DNA from: Sorex araneus
Lineage: Eukaryota; Chordata; Mammalia; Eulipotyphla; Soricidae
Assembly (NCBI RefSeq): GCF_027595985.1
Contig: NC_073304.1
Location: 141,492,925-141,556,924 of the forward strand
Direction of reading: 5' to 3'
Length of the DNA: 64,000 bases
Each line of letters opens with the position of its first letter. Positions within the stretch are counted from its first letter, which is position 1. The notes under the pieces were generated by a model. The model saw only the letters and a program-made list of their open reading frames with translations. It was not told the DNA's origin and ran no database searches. Made by a program: the position numbers and the translations under genes. Of this stretch, positions 42,598 through 57,500 are shown one piece after another.

Positions 42598-45500
42598 GTA
42601 AGTACGTGCATAGGGAAGCTCAGGAATATTTTATCAATTTGATCACATTACAGGAAAGAATTCTGTTACTTTGTACTTAGGAGACCTACAGCAAGGAAAT
42701 AGAAGAAAAACAGTTATAAAAGATTTCTTCTGGGGTTTGGATTCAGACAAACATGAGATCAGTCTCAACTTCTTTGCCCATTGATAGAGACACGGGTCAA
42801 ATTATTGATAATTACCCACTTGTTTTGAAAACTTATTTTCTGCCGTGCTCTACGCTTTGGAAATATTTAATGTTCTGGCACTTCTTGGAGGTAGCTATTA
42901 TCACGAGGAAATAAGTGCCTGTCCTGGGTTGAGTTGTTAGCAGGTGATAAACCTGGATTTGCTCTTAAGCATACTAAATTTTAAGCTGTGTCTTATTGTA
43001 ATATTTCATCTGAGGGTGTGTTAACTAATCAATAACTTTGATTCTGAAAGGTAACTCTACTGCCTCCAATAAGGAATCAGTGATTGTCTGAAAGGTCACT
43101 CTACCACCTTAAAGAACCAGTAATTACTTTTACAACATCAAGATTTACTTTTTTCATTGACTTCTGGTTGGTTTGCAGTGTTACGGAATTGAGAGCTTAG
43201 TTTTCATGTTTATAATCGACATCACTTCCACCACTCAAGTTCCAGTGCTATCCTCTCACCAAAAAGACTGCTTTGCCCAGCCCCTCAAAGTATATGAATT
43301 AGTTCTCTTGTCTCTTGCCAGTTTGTTTTATTAACTTACACCCCATATAGGAGTGAAACTATCTGGTAGTTATTCTTCACTTCTTTCACTTGGCATAACC
43401 ACCTTAATTTCTATTGATTAAGAATGTATTAAACTACGGCCAATAGCCATAGTTTCATTTTCTAGTAGCTGTATTCCATTGAATAGATAAAACAATAGAT
43501 TAAAAATCCATAGATATTTAGGGGATATTAAATATTTAGATGGAGTCCATAGATATTTTGATTGATTACATATTTTTACAATTGTGAATAAAGCTTCCAT
43601 GATTATAGGGCTATAAATTTCCTTTTGAATTAATGTTTTTATATCTATCAGATAAATGCCTAGGAATAACATTGCTGGATCATATGGGGTTTCCATATTT
43701 ATTTATTTATTTATTTATTTGTTTATTTATTGCTTTTTGGGTCACACCTAGCATTGCACAGGGGTTACTCCTGGCTCATACATTCAGGAATCACTCCTGG
43801 CGGTGCTTGGGGGACCATATGGAATGATGAGAATCGAACCCAGGGTTGGCCAAGTGCAAGGCAAATGCCCTACAGGCTGTGCTATCGCTCCAGCCCCCCA
43901 TTTTAATTTTTTAGGCAGTTTCTATCCTATTTTTATAGTAACTGAACCAGTGTACTTTCCCATTAACAGTGTACCAGATTTCCTTCTAATCTGCAACATC
44001 TTCATTGAAGTTTCCAATATTTTTGCCACATGCCATTCTAATGTATTGTTATATACAATGTGAATGTGAATTCACAAAGGTGAATATTAGGACCATGGGA
44101 TACAAGGAATCAAACCTGCACCTTTTACATACAAAGCACCAGTCCATTGAGCTATCTTTTATTCTCTGTCTTATTTGAGGAAGTATCTATTCAGGACTTT
44201 TGTCCATTATATTATATTGGATTGCTTGGTTTTTTGTTTTGAGAGAGTGAGCTCTTTCCATATTTTGGATTTAAACCTCTTGTCAAATGTATGATATGCA
44301 AATATATTCTCCTAATTTTAAGGTTACTTTTTTATTTTTGTGGCAGCTTCTTAAACTTTGTAATAGTTTCTTAATTTAATGTAGCCCCATCTGTTTATTC
44401 TTGCTTTTGTTTTCCTTGTCATTGGAGTTAAGTTTTCAAATACATCTCTTATGTTGAGGTCCTGGATTGCATCACCTGTTTTCTTTTTTTAATGTACTTT
44501 ATAGTTTTAGATATAACATATAAGTCTGTAGTATATTTGAGTTAATTTTTGTCTATGTTGTTCTGGATATTAAGAGAAAAGTTTTCAAGATTTTAACCAC
44601 TCAATATGAAGTTAAATGTGGTTTCGTCATACAGTCTTTTTATGTTGGTATTTTTCTTTCAGTCCTAAGTTACTGAGAATTTTTTTCATAAATGGGCATT
44701 GGATTTGGTTAAGGACTTTTCAACACTACTGATCCTGGGTTTTTTTCTTGTTCTTTTTATTGACAGTAGTATGTTACATTAATTATATATGTTGAACCAT
44801 CTGTGCAAATTGGAAATGTATCCCTTAATGGTGATGAGTGATCATCCTGATATCTTTTTTTTAAACTTCTCTCTCTCTCTCTCTACCTCTCTCTTTTTCC
44901 TTTTGGGCATTGTGGTTTGCAATATTGATACTGGAAGGTTATCAAGAATATCCCTTATCTACTTTTAACCCTCAGATCTTGTCCAGCGTGATTATTCCCA
45001 GCTATTATTGTCATACTGGTCTCATCTCTGTCCTACCTACCCTCAGCCCTGCACACACTTGTGGTTAGTTCCACCCATTGACCAATCCTCCTAACCCCTG
45101 TTTTCCCAAGCCATGGAAATTATTATTCTACTATATTTTTATATACTACAGTTGAATGCACCCGTTCTATATCTGTCCCTTTCCTTCTGACTAATTCCAC
45201 CTAGCATGATACTCTCCATGTCCATCCATTTATAGTCAAATTTCATGACTTTATTTTTCCTGACAGCTGCATAGTATTCCATTTTATACATATGCTGTAG
45301 TTCTTTTACCTATTTGTCTATTCTTGGGCACTCAGGTTGTTTCCAGATTCTGGCTATTGTGAATAGTGCTACAATGAGTATAGGAGAGCAGATGGTATTT
45401 CTGTTGTTGTTTTTGGGTCCCCAGGATAAATTCCCAGAAGTGGTATTTCTGGGTCAAATGGGAACTCAATTTCTAGTTTTTTTGAGAAACGTCCATATTG

Positions 45501-48500
45501 TTTTCTAAAAAGGCTGGACCAGTCAGCATTCCCACCAACAATGAAGGAGAGTCCCTTTCTACACACGTCTATGCCAATGCTGGTTGATTTTGTTCTTTTG
45601 GATATGATATCTCATTGTTGGTTTTATCTGCATCTCCCTGATGATTAGTGATGAAGAGCATTTTTTCATGTGATTTTTGGCCACTCAGATGTCTTCTTTG
45701 AGAACGGTTCTGTTCATTTCATCACCGCATTTTCCTATGGGATTTGATGTAAATCTTTGATATTAACCCTTATCAGAAGGGTGTCCAGTGAATATTCTTT
45801 CTCATTCCATAGGCTGTCTTTGTATCCTGGTCACAGTTTCTTTTGATCATCCTGATCTCCTTTTTGGATTTGGTTTACCAATATTTTATTACTGATTTTT
45901 GCCTTTATGTTCCTCAGAGATACCAGTCTATGGTATTGTTTTGTGTCTCTGTTTTTTTTTTTCTTTTTGGGCCACACCCAGCGATGCTCAGGGGTTACTC
46001 CTCATTCTGCACTCAGGAATTACTTTTGGCGGTAATTGGGGGACCACATGGGCAGATGCCCTACAAGCTGTACTATCTCTCCAGCCCCTTGTGTCTCTGT
46101 TTTTTGATGTGTGTTTGTGTTTGTTTTCTGGTTTTGGAATTAGAGTGACATAGGCCTCACATTTGTTTGGGCAGGAGTCCCCCTCTGATTTTTTTGAAGA
46201 GTTTGAGTAGGATAGGTCTTGAATGTTTTGCAGAATTTATTGGTTAAGTAGTAGGTCTTAAGCTCTTGTTCTTAGGAAAACTTTTTTCTTTTTGCCTTTT
46301 GGTTCATACCCAGCGATGTTCAGGGGTTACTCCTGGCTCTGCACCCAGGAATTACTCTGGCGGTGCTCTTGGGGCCATATGGGATGCTGGGGGGTTGAAC
46401 TCTGGCCAACCCCATGCAAGGCAAATACCCTACCCACTGTTTTATCGAAACTTTTGATTACTATTTCAGTTTCTTTTCTTGTGATTGTTGTGCTTCACCT
46501 ATATATTTCTTCCTGGTCCACACTTGGAAGGGCGACAAATATGGATGGCAGAATCAAACTCAAAGACTTCAAGTATTTTTTTGAAATTCCTTTTATTGAA
46601 TAACCATGAGTTACACCATTACAAAGCTGTTCATGATTGGGTTTAAAGACTTCAACTATTAAGTCAGACAAGCTCTATATTTACAATTAAAAACTAATGA
46701 ATGATGCCATATTAATCAACATAGTTGAGGGTAAAAAGTAATGACTGGAAGGCAATGCCAATAAGTTGATAAGAAATTAGCATAAAGTGCTAGAGAACAA
46801 AGTGTTTCAGTGAAACACTTAACAATTAAAATTAGTCAGAAGGACAAAATGGGAAATTGAAGAGTCAATATTTTAATGGTTGAGAACTTTCTGTTTAAAG
46901 TATCAGTTCTTATATCTACAAAACCCAACAAATCCCAAACAAGACATCAGATAAATCCACAACTAAGGTCATCTTAATGAAAGAGTAAACACAAAAGTTA
47001 GAAAGACTATGAAAAACAACTAATAGTATGGAGACATTACTTGGGAAGAACTGGAGTTCAGACTAATAGATGATTTCTCACTGTGACCGTTATAGACAGC
47101 AGATACCAGACTCTCTTCAATATTGGAGAGGAAGTAACATCAACCTGGAATTGTATGCCTACTGAAATGATATTTTTAAAAATACCAGCATGAAAGGAAT
47201 TCATTTGTAGACAAACAAAAACTGGGTTAATTTACTGGTGGACTCTCAATAAACGAAGTTCTTCAAAATATATTCTTGGCAGAAGGAATAGCTCACTAGA
47301 AAGCCCTGTGCTTAGAATCACTCCTGGTAGTACTCAGGGGACTGTATATGGTGTTAGGGATTGAAGTGGGCTAGACCATGTGCAAGGCAGTGCCTTAAAC
47401 TCCTGGACCTATCTAGGCCTTCTCCTGGGACCTATCTAGGCCTTCTCCTGGGAGATTTTAATATGATTATTCTAACAAATAGGAGATGAAGCAAGCACAA
47501 AGTCAATTATGGTATAAAGAATTTAAACCAAAACACAAAAAATATGATCATATGTCAAGTATACATTTTTAAATTTCTTTTTCAAATGTAACATAGACAA
47601 AGCCAACTCAAATAAATTTCAGTCTCTGAAGTGTATTTATCACATTCTTGACCATAAGGCACTCTACGCTTGAACTCTACAACAGGCAGGGTGTTTGCCT
47701 TGTGGCTGACCCAGGTTCAATTTCTGACATCCCATATGCTCGCCTGAGCACCACTAGGAGTAATGCCTGAGTGCTCAGAGCCAGGAGTGATCCCTGAGCA
47801 CTGCCGGCTGTGGCCCCCAAACAAAATAGAACAAAATTCCTTTTGTTTGAAAAATTATAATCTGAACAGAAATAAAAATTTTAAAAGATCATGGTTCAAT
47901 GAGGGAAAGTGAAAATTATAGCAGATGGATTGAATGATCATCAAAATATTTATATATTATTTATATGTCTACATAGAGGAACACACTGTATCACAATTAA
48001 CTGATATATAATGCAACTAAATCAGGCAACAGCATTTAGTATATTTGAGATTTCCATGCCTCTGCCTGTTTTCTGTGACTGTCTTTCTGCCCGCCTTGCC
48101 TCTCTCTGCTGAGGGAGACCATCTGAGGGAGTGACAGAAGGGTGCTGCTGTGCGGGCCCAGCCCGAGCCCCCGACACCTGCAGCACAGCTGGCGAGGGGA
48201 GGTTGTGGAGTGTTCCGGCTCTCCTTCCCGCGCCAGATAAGCATGGCCTCCAGTTCCAAGTGCTTAGTGCTTCTCCTGCCTCAGGCTCTCTCAGTTCTAT
48301 CCAGCAACATTTAGTTTTGTACTCTCGTGAGTTTTATGCTCCCAGGAAGAAAGCATGGCTGCTTTTCTAGGGAGTCATGTGAGGAAGCTGCAAGGGAAGC
48401 CACATCACAGGGCAGGACCCCCAGCTCAGGCAAAAAGCAAAGCTCCAGGTCCACTGTTCTTGACAACCAGTGACCATTTGAGCTGACTTTACTGAGGCCT

Positions 48501-51500
48501 GAAGCTAGTGAGTGAAGAATCCATTCTGCTGGGGTCTAGCAGCAGATTCCCCTCAGAACCCTAACTGGATTCCCAATCCAGAGAACAGGAATCCTGGAGG
48601 AAGTAGCCATAAGAGTTGGAGCAGCTTGCCAGCTATGGGGCCATTCCCCTGGCCCTTGTATCTACTGTCCTTGAGTGTTAAAATGTGATGTTATTTTATA
48701 CTCCACAAATGAGTGCAGTCCCTCTATGTCTGTCCCTCTATTTCTGACTCATTTCGCTTAGCATGAGACTGCTTCATAAGCAGAGAGGAGAAAACAGATG
48801 GAATAGAGAATGAATCACTAAGAAAATGATGGCTGGAGGAACCAGTTGGGATGGGAGATGCATGCCAAAAGTAGATAATGGACCAAACATGATGACCTCT
48901 CAGTGTCTGTGTTGCAAGCTATAATGCCCAAAAGTAGAGAGAGAGTATGGGGGATATTGTCTGCCATAGAGGCAGAGGGAGGGTGGGAAAGGGGGGATAT
49001 ACCCGGACATTGATGGTAGGGAATGTGCACTGGTGGAGGGTTGGGTGTTGGATCATTGTGAGATTGTAACCCAAACATGAAAGCTTGTAACTATCTCACG
49101 GTGATTCAATAAAATTAAAAAATAATAATAAAAAGAGTTGGAGAAAAAAAAGAGTGTGCAGAAATAGAGGGGGGGGGGTGGAAATCAAGTCATAGAGAAA
49201 CCCAGTGTCAGAGATGTATGCAGTACTGGGGATTGAACCAGGATGGCGAGTGGGCAAGGCAAATGCCTTAACCCCTATACTAGTTTTCTAACTCCCAAGG
49301 GCAGCACTCCCCAATCTGTTCTCTTCTGTATACTCAGAGCCTAGAACAATGATAAGTGCTTGTAGGTATTCAACAATGTTTGCTGCAATAATGAGTGAAT
49401 CTATTACTAGATATATGACTGAAATCTAGGCTGTTTTATTAACAATGGGGAGGCCATGGAACAAGAGAGAGGCACTGCTTTAGGGCTGCCCTGGGGTTCT
49501 CTTTCACATTTCCACCCCACTGCTGCACAGCACTGCAGAAGGCAGATGTGATGCTTATCTTGGAGTGTCATTGGGGCTTTCACATATTAAGAGTTCTGAA
49601 TTTGTACTAAGTGGATGAATTTCCTTATCTAAATTGATTATCATTTTTTTGCAAGGGACCTCCTCCCAAATTGTTCTCAGGAGACTGACGGGGGTGGGAC
49701 ACTCATGGTAATTCTCAGCTAATGGTGTCAACAGTTCAATGCAAGGGCCCAAGGGTGCAGTACTGCTGGGGACCCTCTGGTGGTGCTCGGTAGGGAAGAC
49801 CCTCGACTACACTAGTAATGCTTATCGGGCCACGTGGTACTAGGGGTCAAACCCAGGCTGTGTACATGCAAGGCACACACCCTAATCCCTGTTCTACCAT
49901 TCTTCCTTAGGTAAATTAATTATAAGGGCACAGTGGGTTAACAAACACACAGTTCTGACTTGTTCTCTGGGGCTGAGGTTTGTCCCCGTGGGCAGGAGAC
50001 TAGAGGATTGGGTGAATTGCTGGGAAGGCCCTTTCTTCCCCAACCTCTTGAAGGCCCACACTTCAGGGGAGTAGTAAAAGTTTTTTGTAATGCAAAAATG
50101 GGATCCTTATAACTGAAAAGGTTTTGACCTAACTAGAAAGCCTGTGTATTTTCACAGTTAAACATAAATATACATTTCTTTAATATTCTTCTGGTGCTCT
50201 CAATACAGCTGCTACCCAGCCTCTACAGCCTTCCATTTTTCTTCTGAAGTGACGCCTGTTCTCTTACCAGGGCAGCTTCGAATCCTAGACACACATTACA
50301 CTGGCATTTGCAAAACTGGTGCTTTCCCCCTAATCTAATTCCATTTGACTTCACTCTGGTTAGCTTGGTTACAGACACAGGCCATACAAGTCTCACCATA
50401 AAAATCTGCAGAATTTCAGGGGAGAAAATGAAGAGATTGGACAGAGCATATGTGTGGGAAAAGGGCTGAAAGAACTGGCGATTTCCAGATGTCACAGTCC
50501 GTGTGTGTGGAGGGTGGGGGGGAAACCACAGCCGGCTGTGGCTCCGGTGCAGTGGCACAAAGGGAACACGGACTCTCTGTCACTTGTGTTGCTGAACAAA
50601 GCAGAAAACAGGGACACTGTTTGGCCAAGATTCCCATCAAATACAGTTAAATGAAATGAATTATGGCTGTGCTTGGAAAATTTTCTAAACCAATTGAATA
50701 AGTGAGGCATTACTCTAATGAAGACTCTGATTTCTATTGCTGGATAACAATCTTTGGGATTTAATCTATTTTGTGTGAAATATATACACGTGTGCTTAAG
50801 TAGACCTCCTTTGGTTTAAATTGGCTCATTAATATGAATCATTTAAGATCCATCCTTGGAAGCAGGCCCCTTCTTTGTCTTTGTCCTCCTCCTCTTTCTT
50901 CGTGCTCACCAGGACTTCTTATCTCTCCCATAGAGGAGTTAATGACTAGAAGGTAATAAGAAGTGGAAATTATACATTCAAAGGGATGATGCTATAGCTG
51001 TTCAATTTTTGTTGTCAGCCATTTGGAACTTGCTGTGTATTTTCCCATAGAAATAAAGTTATTTGTGACTGACTTCCCAGGCCGGTCCACAAAAGCCTAT
51101 TTAATATATAATGTCTGTGTGTTATAGTCCTGTACTAATTGTACTATAGAATTCAACCACCATCCAAGGTTCCCATGGATAACTGCATTTCAAATTCAAA
51201 TTGGGTTTCCAGGAACACTTTTCCCTTGCTTCCCCGAGGGGGTGACGGCTTCCAGGCCCCAGCCTTTGCCCTCTTCCACCCCCCACGCCCCCATTGCCGT
51301 CATTGCTGACTTGTATGGGGTCCTGTGCTCTGGGTAAATTGTCAACTGACTTAGAATAAGGTCTCAGAATGAAGCTCAGGCCAGGGCACTGGCATCTTGT
51401 GACAGGAACCCAAAGAACCCGGAGCTGGAAGGAGCAACTTCAGAAGTAGAATGAGGGGCTTCAGGGACTCAGATAATAGAAGTTGGGGGAATATGTCTTC

Positions 51501-54500
51501 ATGCTCCTAAGTAACTTGTGTAGTTACTGTATTCTATACTAGGGCCAAGGGCAACTGGCTGAATGTTTGGGCAGTGCCATGGGCCAGGTACACCATGGTG
51601 GAGTCCCCTGGACTTGAGGACTGAGATTTCCTTGGAGAGGTACCAGCAGACAGCCATAGTACATTTCCCAAAGTTTTGCATAACTTTGATTTTCCCAGGG
51701 CTCTGTGTGTGCATGACTTTGGGAGAACACATTGGGTGTGCTCAGGTGGTGCTTCTGGCTTTGTGCCTAAGGGTCACTCCTAGAAGGGCTCTGGAGACCA
51801 TAAGTAGTGTCAAGAACCTGGTCGCTGCATGCAAGGCAAATGTCCTACCACTCTACTGTCACTCCAGTTCATGTTTCAAATATTGGATTTTTTTATTTAT
51901 GGGTATTTTCTACTTTATAGCGAGGGATGCTTGTTTTCCATGTACCATAGCTATGTAGAGTATGCATTAAAATATTTAAGTCATAGTAAATTGATTTGAA
52001 GGAAAAGGTAAGTACAGGAAGAACGTGATTCCTCCAGCTTCACCCGAAGTGATCCCAAGCACTGAGCCCAGAGCAGTTCCTGGAACTGTAGTGTGTGACC
52101 TCAATGCCTATGTGTATCTATGTATGTATGTGTTTGTTTATACATGCTACTAAGAAGCACATATATCTTTCTATTTTCTCTGTTTTCCTTCTCCTTTGGT
52201 TGGATGTCATATTTTCTCCTAGTCCCATTAATAAGGACAGTGGTAACTTCTGCTGTTCTTTGGGGGCACTTTTGAATCTTTTCCCTCCAGTTTAAGGTCT
52301 TAGTAGGTTTCAGCCAACTAAGGAAATGAAAATTACATTTTAATGCTGAATATTATATCTCAATATCCAAATAATTCTCTTTATAGCAGACTTTATCATG
52401 TCTCTAAGTCATAGCTCATGTGACAAAGTGGCAGTTAGGATGGTTCACCAAGATATCTCTTGACCAGAATAAGAGTCAGAAGAAACATTTATTCTCTTAG
52501 CTTTATTAACTGGGTTGCTCCTGTAGGGCCTTCATCTCTGTGATTATATTAGCTAATGTTTTAAATGCCCAGTTTCCATAAGAATCAATGAGTCCAGGCC
52601 CCTGCACCCAGAAAAATTGGTCAAGAATGCTAAGAGGTGAAGGGAAACTTTCAGATTAGCTGCTGTGCATGAGGGGACAACTTACCCAGTGTATCTAGGA
52701 CCTTTCTGGTCTGGGCCCTGACAGTTTCATTCAAAGGCGCCTCCTTAGCCCTGGACAGTAGTCTATCCTGATTGTCCACGGTTAGGTCAACCCAGTAGAA
52801 CTGCTGACATGGAGACAAGGGAGAAAATGTAACCAAATATGGCACTTAAAATTTTTTAAATTTTTTTTACGTGAATCACTGTGAAGTACATTTACAGACT
52901 TACAAACTTTTGTGTTTACATTTCAGTCATACACTGATTGAGTACCCATCCCTCCACCTGTGCCCATTCTCCACCACCAATTATCCCTGTATCCCACCCA
53001 CCACTCCCACCCTTTTCCCCACCCCACCCCGTCTCTGCAGCAGGGCATTCCTTTTTGCAATCTCTCTCCTTTTGGGTGTTGTGGTTTGCAATAGAGGTAT
53101 TGAGTGGCCATCATATTTGGTCTATAGTCTACTTGCAGCTCCCATCTCCCATCCCAAGAAGGCCCTCCAAACACCCTTTACTTGGTGGTCCCTTCTCTAT
53201 ATGAGCTGCCTTTTCCCCCCAGCATATGAGGCCGGCTTCCAAGCCATGGAACAATCCTCCTGGTACACATCTCTACTATTCTTGGGTGTAAATCTCGCAT
53301 TCTGTTACTTTATATTCCACAAATAGGTGCAATCTTTTTATGTCCCTCTCTTTCTGACTAATTTCACTTAACATGATACTCTCCATGCTGATCCACTTAT
53401 ATGCAAATTTCATGACTTCATCCTTTCTAACAGCTGCATAGTATTCCATTCTGTAGATGTACCAAAGTTTCTTTATTTTTTAATTTTTTAAATAATTTTT
53501 ATTAGTGAATCACTGTGAGGTAGTTATAAACTTATGGACTTTGTGTTTGCATTTCAGTCATACAGTGATTATTTACCCATCCCTCCACCAGTGCCCATTC
53601 TCCTCCACCAAAGATCCTAGTATCCCTCTCACTACCCCACCCCATCCCCACCACTCCACCCTGCCTCTTCAGCAGGGCATTCCCTTTTGTTCTCTCTTCT
53701 TTTGGGTGTTGTAGTTTGCAATAGAGGTGAGTGGCCTTCATATTTGGTCTATGACCTACTTTTAGCATGCATCTTTCAACCCGAATGGGTCCTCCCAATA
53801 TCCTCTACTTGGTGTTCCCTTCTATATCTCAGCTGCTTTTTCCCCCAGCATGTGAGGCTAGTTTCCAAGCTGTGGGGCAGACCGCTGGTTCTTATCTCTA
53901 CTACTCTTGGGTGTTAGTCTCCCACTCTGTTACTTTATATTCCATAGATGAATGCGATCTTTCTATGTCTGTCTCTCTCTTTCTGACTCATTTCACTTAA
54001 CATGATACTTTCTATGTTGATCCACTTCTATGCAAATTTCATGACTTCATCTTTTCTAACAGCTGCATAATATTCCATTGTGTAGATGTACCAAAGTTTC
54101 TCTAACCAGTCATCTGTTTTTGGGCACTCTGTTTTTTCCAGGTTTTGGTTATTGTAAGCAGTGCTGCAATAAACATACAAATGCAGATGTCATTTCTACT
54201 ATATCTTTTTGCCTCTCTGGGATATATTCCCAGGAATGGTATTGCTGGGTCAAATGGGAGCTCAATTTCTAATTTTTTCAGGGTTGAACCAGTTAACATT
54301 CCCACCAGCAGTCAAGGAAGGTCCCTTTCTTCCCACATCCTCACCAATACCAGTTGCTTTTGTTCTTTTGAATGTGGGCCAGTCTCTGTGGTGTGAGGTG
54401 ATATCTCATTGTTGTTTTGATCTGCATCTCCATGATCTGCATCTGCATGATTAGTGATGAAGAGCATTTTTCCATGTACCTTTTGGCCATTTGGATTTCT

Positions 54501-57500
54501 TCTTTGAGAAAGTTTCTGTTCATTTCATTGCCCCATTTTCTGATGGGTTTGGTTGTTTTTTCTTGTAGAGTTCAACCAGTGCCTTGTATATCCTTGATGT
54601 CAGCCCATTATCAGATGGGTATTGGGTGAATATCCATTCCTATTTTGTAGATTATTTTGGTATTCTAGCTACGGTGTCTTTTGAGGTGCAGAAGCTTCGT
54701 AGTTTAAGATAGTCCCATTTGTTTATCTCTCTTGCCACTTCTTTGGTCAGTGGCGTGTCATCTTAGAAGACACCTTTAGCTTCAATGTCATGGAGGGTTT
54801 TGCCGACCTTGTCTTCAATGCACCTTATGGATTCTGGTCTGATGTTGAGGTTTTTAGTCCATTTTGATCTGGAGTTTGTGCATGGTGTTAGGTATAGGTC
54901 TGAGCCCATTTTTTGCATATAACTGTCCAGTTTTGCCAGTACCAGTTGCTAAAGAGGCTTTCCTTACTACACTTCACAATTCTTGCTCCCTTATCAAAGA
55001 TTAGATGATCATATATTTGAGGGTTTGTGTAAGGATATTCGACCCTGTTCCTTTGGTCTGCAGCTCTACCTTTGTTCCAGTACCATGGTGTTTTAATTCT
55101 TACCAGTACCATGTAGGTTTAAGGTTGGGGAAGGTGATGTCTCCCATCTTCTTTCCCCCCATAATTGCTTTAGCTATTCATGGGGGTTTGTTATTCCATA
55201 TGAATTTTAGGAGTGTTCCATCAATTTTGTTGAAGAATGTTATGGGTATGCTTATAGGGATCGCATTGAATCTCTATAATGCTTTGGGAAGTATTGCCAT
55301 TTTGACAATGTTAATTCTCCCAATCCATGAGCAGGGGATGTCTTTCCATTTCCTCGTGTCCTCTTTTATTTTGTGAAGTAGCGTTTTGTAGTTTTCTTTG
55401 TACAGGTCCTTTACCTCCTTCGTTAAGCTGATTCTGAGGTACTTGATTTTCTGAGGCATGATTGTGAATGGGGATTGATTTTTTTTTTCATGTCGCTTTC
55501 CTCTCTTTCATTATTTGTGTATAGGAAGGCCATGGACTTTTGGGTATTGATTTTATAGCCTGCATCTTTACAATACAAGTCTATAGTTTCTATGAGTTTC
55601 TTGGTAGAGGCTTTAGGGTTCTCTAAATATATATAGGATCATCTCATCTGTGAATAGTGAGAGCTTGATTTCTTCCTTTCCTATCCGGACGCCCTTAATA
55701 TCTTTTTCTTCCCTAACCGCTATTGCAAGTACTTCCAGTATTATATTGAACAGAAGTGATGAGAATGGGCATCCTTTTATTGTCCCTGATCTTAGAGGGA
55801 AGGCTCTTAGTTTTTCCACTTTGAGGGTAATGCTTGCCATAGGCTTGTGGTAGATGGCTTTGACTATATTGAGGAAAGTTCCTGTGAAACCCATTTTGGT
55901 GAGAGTTTTCTTCATAAATGGGTGCTGGATATTGTCAAATGATTTCTTTGCATCTATTCATATGATCATATGGTTTTTATCTTTTCTTTTGTTGATATGA
56001 TGGATTATGTTGATTGATTTCCGAATGTTAAACCATCTTTGTATCCCCAGGATGAGTCCCACTTGGTCATGGTGTATGATCTTTTTGATGAGTTGTTGGA
56101 TCTATTTGCTAGTATTTTGTTGAGAATCTTTGCATCCGTGTTCATCAAGGATATTGGCCTGTTGGTTTCTTTTTTTTTTTTGTTGTGTCTTTTTTGCTTT
56201 TGCTATTAGGGAGGTATGTGCCTCATAGAAACTGGCATAGTTTCTGTTTCTTCAATTTCCTGAAAAAGATTGTAAAGAACTGGCAATATGTCCTCTTTAA
56301 ATGTTTGGAAGAATGTGCTAGTGAATCCATCTGGACCTGGGCTTTTGTTTTTGGGAAGACTTTTAATTACAGTTTCAATTTCCTTGATAGTGACGGTCTA
56401 TTTAGGTATTCCAAATCTTCTTGGTTCAGTCTTGGGAGATTGTAGGAATCCAGGATTTTATCCATTTTTCTATGTCCTCTTGTTTTGTGGCATACAGACT
56501 TTCAAAGTAGTCTCTGATGATGCTTTGTATTTCTTTGGTTTCTGTTGTGATGTCCCCTTTTTCATTTCTGATTCCGTTTATTAGGGTTCTCTCTTTCTTT
56601 GTGAGTCTTGCTAGTGGTTTATTGATCTTGTTTATTTTTTCAAAGAACCAGCTATTGGTTTAATTGAATTTTTGGATTTTTTTTTGGGTTTCCATGTCGT
56701 TAATTTCTGCTTTAAGTTTTGTTATTTCTTTCCTTCTATCTGGCTTGGGGTCCTTCTGTTGGTACTTTTCTAAGATCTTAAACTGTGAAGTCAAGTTATT
56801 TATGTGGGCCCTTTTTTCCTTCCTAAGAAACTCTTGTAGCATTATAAATTTTCCCTTTAGTATGGCTTTCTCTGTGTCCCATAAGTTCTGGTAATTTGTG
56901 TCTTCATTCTCATTTGTTTCCAGGTATCTTTTGATTTCTTCCTTGATTTCCTTACTGACTCACTCATTCTTCAACATTGAGTTGTTTAATTTCCAGATGT
57001 TTTATTTGGTTCTCTGCATCTGTGTGTGATTAATTTCTATATTCAGTGCATCGTGGTCTGAAAAGATAGTTGATATAATTTCTATCTTCCTCATTCTATT
57101 GTGGTATGTTTTGTGACCCAGCACATGGTCTACTTTGTAGAATGTTCCATGTGCACTGGAAAAAAAATGTGTATTCTTTCTTTTTAGGAAGTAAAGCCTT
57201 GTATAGATCTATTACCCCTCTCTCTTCTATTTCTTCTTTCAAAGCCAGTGGCTCCTTGGTAAGTTTTAATCGTGTTGATCTATCTATAGGTGATAAGGCA
57301 TGTTGAAATCTCCAACTACTATTGTGTTGCTAGTAATGTCCTCCTTAAAATCTGTTATCAGTTCCTTTAAGTATTTAGCTGGTCCCTCACTAGGTGTGTA
57401 TACGTTTAGGAGCAGGATTTCTTCCTGCTGTACATATCCCTTGATTAATAAAAAATAGTCTTTGTGTCCCTTCTAATCTTTTTCAACCTGAAATCTATGT

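Larger units (their letters stand above)
44870..46590 (-). mobile_element. L1 3' region with two nested SINEs
   Basis: (CT)n at 44869-44896, then antisense L1 3'UTR and ORF2 end ([19 protein letters not shown] readable near 45500). SOR SINEs interrupt at 45953-46088 and 46285-46445. Confidence 0.7.

Noticed and set aside
50223-50710. Several overlapping ORFs near 50.5 kb
   Set aside because: Small, mutually overlapping, no recognisable domain or splice context; left as intronic sequence of CFAP61.
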